Part shown: in pieces, positions 1 to 6,645 of the stretch
How the letters are laid out: the number at the start of each line of letters is the position of its first letter
Numbering within the stretch: the stretch's first letter is position 1
Assembly: GCA_964442435.1 (NCBI GenBank)
Contig: CAYTZG010000030.1
Coordinates: 1-13,444 of the forward strand
DNA length: 13,444 nt
Direction: 5' to 3'
Source: CAMXAS01 sp964442435
GTDB taxonomy: Bacteria; Bacteroidota; Bacteroidia; Bacteroidales; P3
Made by a program: the position numbers and the translations under genes
Notes under the pieces: generated by a model
Database searches by the model: none
Told to the model about the DNA's origin: nothing
Seen by the model: the letters and a program-made list of their open reading frames with translations, nothing else

Positions 1-1967
1 GGCGCGCGGTAAAAGGCGGGCCGGGCGTAGCCGTAGTTGGAAAACGTGCGGTCGATGGCGTCCACGCCGCCCAAACTGTCGGTCATTTTTTCGAACGGGT
101 GGCCGGTGGCCGCATCCACCGTGCCCGTATGGCGGTAGTAGATGAGCGACGAGCGTGTGTAACGCCGGCCCGCCGCGTTGGTGAACAGCTGCTGCCGGCA
201 GCCCACCACCACATCCAGCAGACCGTCGCCGTCAACGTCAAACAGCGCCGGGGCCGTGCTGCCACTGGTCTGCAAGCCCAAAAACAGGCTGTCGCGCAGC
301 ACGGCCTCCGCCGCCCCGCCCCCCTCGTAGCGCAGCGTATAGGCCAACAGGTGGCCTTCGTAGGTGCCCAACACCAGTTCGGGCGTACCGTCGCCGTCGT
401 AGTCGCCGAACGCCGGGCTCAGCGCGCGGGCGCGCAAGCCGCCGCGCCGCAACCCCAAAAAGTCGTCGGTAACGAAGCGGAAGGCCGGTTGGGCGGGCGT
501 GCCCACATTCTCGTACAGGGCCAGGCCGCCCGCCGCGGCGGCATCATCCTGCGCCGTGCCGGGGTCGCCCGCATAGCCCACCACCACATCCAACAGGCCG
601 TCGCCGTTGTAGTCAAACAGCGTGGGGCACGACAGGGCGCCGTGGTCTATCATGCCCGCCTGCAGAAAACCGGTGGTCTGCCGCGCGGCGGGCGGTGCGG
701 ACGCCTCGGATGCGGCGGGCGTGGCGGCCAGCGCATCGGACGTAGCCCCAAGCGCATAGACCCAAAGGCTCTCGCGGCCCTGCGTCGAAAAGACATCGGT
801 ATTGTAGGGCGACACGCAGATATGCGTCTCCGCCGCCTCCCAGCCCATGGCCACCGCCACGCCCGCCGGCAACACCGACACCACGGGCATGGACTTGAGC
901 CGCACCGGTTCGGCGGCCGGGAAAAGGCTGTCGTAGGCCGTTATCCGCGCCTGGGCGGGCGTGCCGCCGTTGTGGAGATACATCAGGCCGTCGTAGCCCA
1001 CGTCGCCCAACAGCAGGTCATAGACGCGCCCGGCCGCCGTCTGTCGCGGCACCACGCCGAGCGTGGAGCCGCTGTGCTTGGGGGTGCGCCCCTTGGCGGC
1101 GGTGGCGGTGGCCGCGGGTCGGCAACTGTCCAGATAGATGCCGTTCGACTCCTCGTTTTCGGCAAAACAGCCCCAGCTCCAGTCTTCTATGCGCAAATCG
1201 AACGAATCGGCCGTGCCGTAGGTTTCCAACGCATGATTGCGGTAATAGTGCAGGAAATCGCCCGTGGAGGGTACCCAAAAGTTGAGCACGTCCACCGCCC
1301 CGTCGCCATCCACGTCCACCAAGGCCGGATAGTCCACGTCTATGCAGTATAAATCGCCATACTGCCCGTACATCTTGGCTTGCAAACGCGCCGTCAGCAG
1401 CTCGAAACGCAGCCGATACACCGCGCCGCCCAGTGCGTCGGTTTCCCATGCCGAAACGTTGCGATATACGCTCATGCCCGCCACGCCGTTAAACGTAAAC
1501 AGGTCGGGGCGCCCGTCGCCGTCGTAGTCGCAGGCCTGCACCCATTCTTTAAGGGGCGGCAAAAAAGCGGCACAGGCCGGCGCATAGACATAGGGGCCGC
1601 CCGCCGCGCCCGACACGCCCGACGCGGCCAAGACCGGGTCATACAGAAAACAAAGCGGAATCTTGCCGTTGCGGTCAAAGACCAGCAGGTCGTCCTGCCC
1701 GTCGCCGTTCAAATCCAGCACCGCGATGTGCGCGGCGTTGAGGCCGCCCGCCCAGGCGTCGGGCTTGTCCGCTACCCGCGGCGCGTCGGGCCTGTCCGCC
1801 TCCTGCGGTGCACCGGGGGCGGAGCCGCCCGCCATCACCTGAAACGAGAACGGAAACACCGCCGTATCGGCGGGCTGCACCGCCCCCCGCCCGACCGCCG
1901 TACCGCAAGCCAGCAGCATGGCCCAAAGGCAAATACCCAACTTACTGAAAATGTGACGGGACAACAT
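1..1967 (-). CDS. Secreted FG-GAP/VCBS-repeat protein, 3' end beyond the window
   Basis: Frame open without a stop from the ATG at 1967 to the left edge (655 complete codons), so the C-terminus is missing. Residues 1-28 look like a signal peptide (basic MLSRHIFSK, then a hydrophobic stretch to about residue 24). Six calcium-loop motifs of the FG-GAP/VCBS type are visible: DLNGDG (85), DYDGDG (147), DVDGDG (218), DYNGDG (452), DYDGDG (522) and DVDGDG (577). A degenerate seventh, GDVGYDG, is near 321. Such repeats build integrin-alpha-like beta-propellers on exported proteins, so a surface or secreted role is likely; ligand unknown. In T9SS bacteria such proteins often end in a sorting domain, which cannot be seen here. 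Ala/Pro-rich linkers lie near 46-72 and 405-430. Codons are visibly much richer in G/C than in the genes at 2354-9510. Two further in-frame ATGs (2000, 2033) lie in the upstream repeat; 1967 is preferred because it places the signal peptide at the N-terminus. An upstream terminator isolates it from the tRNAs. Confidence 0.88.
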   Translation of the reverse strand, partial: MLSRHIFSKLGICLWAMLLACGTAVGRGAVQPADTAVFPFSFQVMAGGSAPGAPQEADRPDAPRVADKPDAWAGGLNAAHIAVLDLNGDGQDDLLVFDRNGKIPLCFLYDPVLAASGVSGAAGGPYVYAPACAAFLPPLKEWVQACDYDGDGRPDLFTFNGVAGMSVYRNVSAWETDALGGAVYRLRFELLTARLQAKMYGQYGDLYCIDVDYPALVDVDGDGAVDVLNFWVPSTGDFLHYYRNHALETYGTADSFDLRIEDWSWGCFAENEESNGIYLDSCRPAATATAAKGRTPKHSGSTLGVVPRQTAAGRVYDLLLGDVGYDGLMYLHNGGTPAQARITAYDSLFPAAEPVRLKSMPVVSVLPAGVAVAMGWEAAETHICVSPYNTDVFSTQGRESLWVYALGATSDALAATPAASEASAPPAARQTTGFLQAGMIDHGALSCPTLFDYNGDGLLDVVVGYAGDPGTAQDDAAAAGGLALYENVGTPAQPAFRFVTDDFLGLRRGGLRARALSPAFGDYDGDGTPELVLGTYEGHLLAYTLRYEGGGAAEAVLRDSLFLGLQTSGSTAPALFDVDGDGLLDVVVGCRQQLFTNAAGRRYTRSSLIYYRHTGTVDAATGHPFEKMTDSLGGVDAIDRTFSNYGYARPAFYRA

Positions 1968-2053
1968 TTTTATCCTGATAAAAGTGTAGTAAAAGTACAT
2001 TTTTATCTTGATAAAAGTGTTGACGAATGACATTTTTATCTTGATAAAAGTGT
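1964..2053. repeat. Three-copy 33-bp-period array of a 24-bp near-palindrome
   Basis: Copies at 1964-1987, 1997-2020 and 2030-2053 are identical except for one central base. Each has arms ACATTTTTATC and GATAAAAGTGT around a CT (first copy) or TT centre. The arms are inverted complements with a single mismatch. The 9-bp spacers (agtaaaagt, tgacgaatg) are unrelated. Read on the minus strand, every copy ends in GATAAAAATG, and because 33 is a multiple of 3 the three ATGs (2033, 2000, 1967) are in the same frame, that of the FG-GAP gene. The dyad symmetry and helical-scale spacing suit an operator array for a dimeric regulator; the AAAAATG ends also suit repeated translation starts. Both readings are inference. 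No known box was recognised. Confidence 0.9.
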
Positions 2054-2083
2054 AAATGATGCGTAGAGGGGATGAAGGGATAC

Positions 2084-2112
2084 AAAAAAACCGGCCATGA
2101 CTGACCGGTTTT
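2084..2112 (-). terminator. Intrinsic terminator after the tRNA pair
   Basis: On the minus strand AAAACCGGTC pairs with GGCCGGTTTT (ten pairs including one T-G) around a 6-base loop, and the T tract continues to 2084. It begins four bases past the tRNA-Thr 3' end, so it should end the tRNA transcript and separate it from the FG-GAP gene downstream. Confidence 0.8.
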
Positions 2113-2115
2113 AAG

Positions 2116-2187
2116 AGCCTCTCAAGAGATTCGAACTCTCGACCTGCTCATTACGAGTGAGCTGCTCTACCGCTGAGCTAAAGAGGC
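2116..2187 (-). tRNA. tRNA-Thr (anticodon CGT)
   Basis: A complete cloverleaf is readable. The acceptor stem pairs GCCTCTT with GAGAGGC (last pair T-G), discriminator T. The D arm is TAGCTCAGCGGTAGAGC. The anticodon stem GCTCA/TGAGC encloses loop CTCGTAA, giving anticodon CGT, which reads ACG. The T arm contains GTTCGAATC. The CCA end is not encoded. It lies 13 bases downstream of tRNA-Pro and shares its promoter and terminator. Confidence 0.95.
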
Positions 2188-2200
2188 TTTTGGATCTAAG

Positions 2201-2273
2201 TCGAGATGACAAGATTCGAACTTGCGACCTCAACGTCCCGAACGTTGCGCGCTACCAACTGCGCTACATCTCG
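2201..2273 (-). tRNA. tRNA-Pro (anticodon CGG)
   Basis: A complete cloverleaf is readable. The acceptor stem pairs CGAGATG with CATCTCG, discriminator A. The D arm is TAGCGCAGTTGGTAGCGC. The anticodon stem CAACG/CGTTG encloses loop TTCGGGA, giving anticodon CGG, which reads CCG. The T arm contains GTTCGAATC. CCA is not encoded. The C at position 1 is typical of proline tRNAs. It is the first gene of a two-tRNA unit. Confidence 0.95.
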
Positions 2274-2321
2274 ATCCCTTTGCACCCCCTCCGGCATGAA
2301 GCACATAACCGAAAGGGGTTG

Positions 2322-2352
2322 CAAAGATACGCTTTTTTTATATAATTCCAAA
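2322..2352 (-). promoter_or_regulatory. Bacteroidota sigma-type promoter for the tRNA pair
   Basis: On the minus strand a -33 TTTG (2349-2352) is followed after exactly 19 bases by TATCTTTG (2322-2329). This matches the Bacteroidota consensus TTTG-N19-TAnnTTTG. The -33 box ends two bases from the stop codon of the 376-aa gene. The predicted leader (2274-2321) can fold its 5' end, CAACCCCT, onto AGGGGGTG, 31 bases from it and next to tRNA-Pro. Confidence 0.8.
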
Positions 2353-2353
2353 A

Positions 2354-3484
2354 TTAGCGAACAAGCAACTTACCGCTCGCCAAACGCTCGCCCTGACGCT
2401 CCAGCGTGTAGAAATACATACCGGGCGTAAAGCCGGCCACGTTGATTTCGGCTTCGGTAAGGCCTTCCACCAAACGGCTGTAGAGCAACTGGCCGCTGAC
2501 GCTACGCACGTTGAGCACTACGGCGCCCTCCACGGCTTCCCATGTCAGACGCGCCGTCGTAACGGCCGGGTTGGGGGCGACCGCCGTCTTGACGGCATCG
2601 GCCGCGGTTTCGTTGGCGGTAGGCTCTTTCGTTATCCAACGCACGGCGAAATCCGTGCGGTTGAACGGGTCTTCGGTCGTATAAATCGAATAATAAATAA
2701 CACTTTCGCCCACATAACCTTTCGGTGTGTATTCCAGATATTGCGGAAAATCATCCGAAGACTCCGTCAGACCCGGTTCCAGCAAATCCATCACATCGAT
2801 ATGGTCGGTCGTATAGCAATTGCCGAGCAAGCACCAATCGGTCGAAGTACCCGGAGCGAGGAACATGGCCCGGTCGGCCGACAGTTTCACGGCTTCCGTT
2901 CCGGTGTTCTCAAACGTCATTTCAACGTGTAACATACCGGTAGCCTGCGTAGGACGTTCTATCTTGATGAATTTGTCCTGACCCACTTCCTGACCGTCCA
3001 CCAACATGTTGATGGGCGCGAGTTCCGGTTTACCCAACACCCAATTCAGCGTAAAGGTCGTGGTTTCTTCGGGTTTTTCTTTCGTGGCGAACGTATAGGT
3101 AATGGAAATATCCTCGCCTACATAACCTTTGGGCGTAATGTCCAGATATTCGCTCGGGCCTTCGAACGTCTTGCCGGCTTCCAGCTCGTATTCGGCTTCG
3201 ATTTCATCCAACGTCTTGCAATCCTGCCAGATGCACCAACCGTCGTGTACACCTTCAGGCAACGTGGCCTCCTTCTTGCCGGTCAGCGTTACCGTGGCGT
3301 CGCCCGTGTTGTGGAAAATCGTGTACGCATGCAGCATATTGTTGTCTTCCACCGTAGCGCGCGTAATAGTCAGCGTAGCGCCGTCCGTCATCAGCGTGCC
3401 GTTTACATAGATGTCGACGTCCTGCGCCTGCACGCCAAAGCCGAAGCCCAAGGCCAACAGGCAACCTAAGAATAATTTTTTCAT
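2354..3484 (-). CDS. T9SS-secreted two-domain surface protein with paired C-x4-C motifs
   Basis: 376 aa. Signal peptide at residues 1-21 (MKKLFLGCLLALGFGFGVQA, then Q). Two homologous beta-rich domains follow, about 22-150 and 155-285. Shared landmarks are WC-x4-C (C84/C89 and C218/C223), a YLxxTPKGYVGE segment (113-124 and 249-260) and a closing W. Residues 300-376 are a type A T9SS C-terminal sorting domain (AVAPNPA, LNVRSVSGQLLY, GMYFYTL, ending KLLVR), so the protein should cross the outer membrane through T9SS and be anchored or released at the surface. The domain family itself was not recognised. It is the last gene of the putative redox operon, 18 bases after the Omp28-like gene. The cysteine pairs could form disulfides handled by the neighbouring thioredoxin-like proteins; this is inference. 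No terminator is visible before the tRNA promoter. Confidence 0.9.
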   Translation of the reverse strand: MKKLFLGCLLALGFGFGVQAQDVDIYVNGTLMTDGATLTITRATVEDNNMLHAYTIFHNTGDATVTLTGKKEATLPEGVHDGWCIWQDCKTLDEIEAEYELEAGKTFEGPSEYLDITPKGYVGEDISITYTFATKEKPEETTTFTLNWVLGKPELAPINMLVDGQEVGQDKFIKIERPTQATGMLHVEMTFENTGTEAVKLSADRAMFLAPGTSTDWCLLGNCYTTDHIDVMDLLEPGLTESSDDFPQYLEYTPKGYVGESVIYYSIYTTEDPFNRTDFAVRWITKEPTANETAADAVKTAVAPNPAVTTARLTWEAVEGAVVLNVRSVSGQLLYSRLVEGLTEAEINVAGFTPGMYFYTLERQGERLASGKLLVR

Positions 3485-3502
3485 AATTCTATCTGTTTGG
3501 TT

Positions 3503-4345
3503 TTATTGATTCAGTTTTACTTTAGCCGCATTCAGGATTTCTTTCGTCTCGTTGTTGCAGAGCAACACCGCCACCGAAAGATTGGCCGTATTCCAATTGG
3601 ATTCCACATTGACGGTGCCCGTGTAGTTAAACATCGAATTGGCGGCAGGCTTGGCATCCAACACCTTGACGCCCCAAGCTTCGTCTATCACGTGGCGCAA
3701 CACATGGTTGTGGATGTAACCGGCCTGATGTTCCCCGTGCACGACCTGTGTCACGGAAAAACCGTCTTCCAATATCATCGTCAGCACGCGGATTTCGCCA
3801 TCCGTCTGATAGGCCTGCGGAAACGAGCCTTTGGCCGTTACCGTAATCGTGGAGCCCGACAACGAAGCCTCCGCCTCGATGGTGGCTACCGGCGCTTCGC
3901 CATATACGCCGATGGCCGTACCGCGCCAACGCGCCCGCGACAACACCTCGCCCGGCGCCTGCTTACGGTTAATCAAACCGCAGGGCAAACCGGCCACTTT
4001 CCAATAAATGGAATAGACGGCGGCCGCCGCATTCCGCAAATCGGCATCACCCGCTTCGATAGGCGCGGTCAACGATTCGGCAACCTGCGCCGTGGTGGCA
4101 TGGAGTTCCACCACAATGAGCTTATCGCCCATCAAGGTCTGCAAACCGTGCGCGATTTCGGCCGCATCCGGGCAGTTCGTACAGCCTACGCCCGTAAAGT
4201 CTTCCAATACGACCGTCTTGCCTTGCCATTCGGGCAAATCCGACACTATACGCGTTTCATCTTCCGGTATCTTATCACAAGCCGTCCATATCCATGCCCC
4301 AAAACCCGACAACAACAGGGCGGCCGCTATGATTTTCGTTTTCAT
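3503..4345 (-). CDS. Omp28-like probable lipoprotein with thioredoxin-like CTNC motif
   Basis: 280 aa. The N-terminus MKTKIIAAALLLSGFGAW leads to C23 (sequence WTAC-DK). The lipobox is imperfect (W at -3), but the residues after C are acidic/polar as in Bacteroidota outer-membrane lipoproteins. Next comes VVLEDFTGVGC-TN-CPDA, with C55 and C58 in the CxxC place of the Omp28 family, a thioredoxin-fold-derived family found in Porphyromonas and relatives. A GLPCG segment near 119-123 sits where the cis-proline loop would fall and adds a third cysteine. The C-terminal half (about 150-280) is beta-rich, ending in VKLNQ, and has no sorting domain, so anchoring would depend on the lipid. The gene lies 20 bases after the DUF6029-like gene and 18 before the 376-aa cargo. 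Role in disulfide exchange at the outer membrane is inferred; the family has also been described as adhesin-like. Confidence 0.85.
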   Translation of the reverse strand: MKTKIIAAALLLSGFGAWIWTACDKIPEDETRIVSDLPEWQGKTVVLEDFTGVGCTNCPDAAEIAHGLQTLMGDKLIVVELHATTAQVAESLTAPIEAGDADLRNAAAAVYSIYWKVAGLPCGLINRKQAPGEVLSRARWRGTAIGVYGEAPVATIEAEASLSGSTITVTAKGSFPQAYQTDGEIRVLTMILEDGFSVTQVVHGEHQAGYIHNHVLRHVIDEAWGVKVLDAKPAANSMFNYTGTVNVESNWNTANLSVAVLLCNNETKEILNAAKVKLNQ

Positions 4346-4365
4346 GTCTTACTCGTTTTTAGCGT

Positions 4366-6048
4366 TTAGAATGTGGAGGTAATCGTCAACATCAAACCGT
4401 TGGAGGCCGGCAACGTGCGGCATACGCCGCCCGCGCACATGATACCCTCGCGGATACGGCCGTAGGAGAGCGCGATGCGCAACGCATCGTGCACGTAGGC
4501 CGCCGACACGTAATAGTAGTGCAGACGCTTGGCCGGGTCGGGATTGCCCACGTTCCAAAGGTCGGCCACCGACACGAACCACTGCGGCGCAAACGTGTAT
4601 TCCAACGTACCCATAAGCCAGTCGCCGTCGTCCTGCTTGGTGTTCATGTATTGCACTTCAAGGCGCAGGGCGTGTTTCTTGAGGAACATATACGTAAAGT
4701 CGCCCACCACGATATGCGCCTTGATGAAATCGCCGTGCCCTTCCACCACCGCTTGGTTGTATTGCTGATACATATACATCAACGTGGCCTTGAAGTACTT
4801 GTTGAACTTATGCGAAATCTCGATGTTGGCATCCACGAAATAAATGGAGTCGCTGACCGCGAACAGCCCGGCTTTATAGCCTTGCGTGCCCATTTCGTGC
4901 ATCGTCTCGCCCTCCACGGGCTTTTCGTTCAAGGCCGTGGCCACCGAAGCGTTGAGCTTGAGGTCGGTGCCGTATTTGCCACCCAAGGCCGTACCGCGCT
5001 TGAACTTGTAGTAGATGTCGGCCTGGAAGCCCACCTCGCCGTTGGGCTGGCACGCATACGGGTAGAACGAAGCCACGCTGTAGGTGTGCTGGCGCGTCAA
5101 GGCCGGCATATAGTTGATCATGCCGTAGTTGCCTTCCTCGCCCCGGTCGGAGCGGAAGCCCATGTTGTCGACGCTCTTGGCCGACAGCAAAACGCCGAAG
5201 CCGCGCATGGAGTAGCCCGCGTTCAACAACAAGGCCTGACCGTTTTTGTATATATAGCCATTCTCCGCCGTGGGGTCATTGGCTTTCCAATCGTATTCGC
5301 CGCTGAACGAAAAGCCGTGGCTTTCCAAGCTCAAGCGGCCGCCCGCCGCGCCTACATTCTGCGGCAGGTTCAAGCGATAATTGTTTTCTCCTACCGTAAA
5401 GTCGATGTTTTCCGCTTCCTGATACTTGGAAACGAAACTACCGCCAATGCGAATCCGGGTTTCCCAATCACGCATCGGCTTGATGAAGTCGTTGAACGAC
5501 AAGTCGGCATCGATACCGCGAATCAGGCCCTGCTTTTCCCAAAAGTGACGCTGCGTACCCACCACGCCCTTGATCGTGATACCCGCCGTGGGCGTCACGA
5601 TGGCGCGCGCGCCGAAAATGGAGTTGTCAAGCCCGATGTTCCAGTCCTGATAGGCCCGCAACAACATGCCCGAACCGAACTGTTCGTAGAAGTTACCGGC
5701 CGTTACGTCAATCATGTTGCCGGAAAAACGCGCGAAATAGTAGGGAATGCCGGCCCCGTCGTAACGGGCGTCGTAACCCAGCATGGGTTTGAAATAACCC
5801 TCGAAGCGCGCGCCCATCGAAAAGCGGCCGTTCGTGTATTGCAGGTAGGCGTAGCTGTTGCTCCTGAATTTCTCAGGCACGTCCTGCGCGCCGATGGCCG
5901 AGTCTTTCTGATAAATCTGCGCGTCTATCTGGATATTGCCGGACAGCACGCCCTTGCTCATGACTTCCTCGAACTTGGACTGACCGTAGGCCGTGCCGAC
6001 CGCTGCGAACAACAGACCTGCCAACACGGCGCTTATCGTCTTTTTCAT
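4366..6048 (-). CDS. DUF6029-like outer-membrane beta-barrel protein
   Basis: 560 aa with signal peptide MKKTISAVLAGLLFAAVGTAYG, then Q. The body alternates polar and aromatic/hydrophobic residues in many short strands, is rich in Tyr and Gly, and ends in Phe (ITSTF), as expected of a barrel inserted by the BAM complex. The segment about 101-145, with DVTAGNFYEQFGSG and GLDNSIFGAR, matches my memory of the DUF6029 family of Bacteroidales; the family name is from recall, not a search. Function is unknown. Cysteines are few: C333 and a C538-AGGV-C543 pair near the C-terminus, probably in a loop of the last hairpin. It is the third gene of the putative operon, 65 bases after the TlpA-like gene and 20 before the Omp28-like gene. 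A role as an outer-membrane partner of those proteins is inference. Confidence 0.82.
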   Translation of the reverse strand: MKKTISAVLAGLLFAAVGTAYGQSKFEEVMSKGVLSGNIQIDAQIYQKDSAIGAQDVPEKFRSNSYAYLQYTNGRFSMGARFEGYFKPMLGYDARYDGAGIPYYFARFSGNMIDVTAGNFYEQFGSGMLLRAYQDWNIGLDNSIFGARAIVTPTAGITIKGVVGTQRHFWEKQGLIRGIDADLSFNDFIKPMRDWETRIRIGGSFVSKYQEAENIDFTVGENNYRLNLPQNVGAAGGRLSLESHGFSFSGEYDWKANDPTAENGYIYKNGQALLLNAGYSMRGFGVLLSAKSVDNMGFRSDRGEEGNYGMINYMPALTRQHTYSVASFYPYACQPNGEVGFQADIYYKFKRGTALGGKYGTDLKLNASVATALNEKPVEGETMHEMGTQGYKAGLFAVSDSIYFVDANIEISHKFNKYFKATLMYMYQQYNQAVVEGHGDFIKAHIVVGDFTYMFLKKHALRLEVQYMNTKQDDGDWLMGTLEYTFAPQWFVSVADLWNVGNPDPAKRLHYYYVSAAYVHDALRIALSYGRIREGIMCAGGVCRTLPASNGLMLTITSTF

Positions 6049-6113
6049 CTTCTTTCTTACGGTTTGGTGGTATCGGATGCTTTCTTCTTCAAATGCATGA
6101 GGTTATACAACGT

Positions 6114-6620
6114 TCACTGCGGCTGGATTTCTTCGCCCGCATTGAGTTTGCGCACCACCTCTATGAGTTCTTCCTCGCTGCCGTCGCTGTAGCCGTTGTG
6201 CTGGAACACGACTTTGCCGTTGCCGTCCAACACGAATACGTGCGGCGGGTTGGCCACGTTCATGGCGCGTTTGAAATCGCCGTTTTCATCCAGCAATACG
6301 TCCCATTCCCAGCCGTTGGCATCGGCCAGCGTCTTGACCTTGACCGACGAACGCGAGTCGTCGATGGACACGGCCACCATTTTGACGCCGGTTTCATCCA
6401 CCCAGTCGGGATAGGCGTCGGCAATGGCCGACATTTCTTTAAGGCAGGGTTTGCACCACGTGGCCCAAAAGTTGAGAATCATCGGCTTGCCGCCGTTGTT
6501 CAGTTCAGCCGTATTGACGTCACGACCCTTGATGTCTTTGATCTTTACCGAAGGTAAACCTTGCGAAAACGCGCTCTGTACGCCCAACAGGAGTACCAAC
6601 GCCAACAACACTTTTTTCAT
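6114..6620 (-). CDS. TlpA/ResA-like periplasmic thiol-disulfide oxidoreductase
   Basis: 168 aa. Signal peptide MKKVLLALVLLLGVQSAFS, then QGLP. A single AhpC/TSA-Redoxin type thioredoxin domain follows: strand MILNFWATWC, active site C56-KP-C59 followed by LKEM, central strand VKMVAVSIDD, and the cis-proline loop NPPHVFVLDGNG (about 124-135). These are the hallmarks of TlpA/ResA proteins, which reduce disulfides in the envelope. Partner and electron source are not visible; no CcdA/DsbD gene is in the window. There is no lipobox, so it is probably soluble in the periplasm. The length is that of a minimal TlpA without extra domains. It is second in the operon, 25 bases after the 954-aa gene, whose own thioredoxin-like module makes a shared redox role plausible. 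Confidence 0.92.
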   Translation of the reverse strand: MKKVLLALVLLLGVQSAFSQGLPSVKIKDIKGRDVNTAELNNGGKPMILNFWATWCKPCLKEMSAIADAYPDWVDETGVKMVAVSIDDSRSSVKVKTLADANGWEWDVLLDENGDFKRAMNVANPPHVFVLDGNGKVVFQHNGYSDGSEEELIEVVRKLNAGEEIQPQ

Positions 6621-6645
6621 CGTATTCTCTTTTTATATTCCGTTT

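Noticed and set aside
99..1352. 417-aa plus-strand open frame
   Set aside because: Antisense shadow of the FG-GAP gene. It is Arg/His/Gly-rich with no domain, while the opposite strand shows a signal peptide and six DxDGDG motifs.
1964..2053. CRISPR array
   Set aside because: Spacers are only 9 bp, there are three copies, and no cas gene is near; an operator-like repeat fits better.
2084..2273. tRNA-associated integration site of a mobile element
   Set aside because: No integrase, no duplicated tRNA 3' end and no direct repeat of the tRNA tail were seen in the window.
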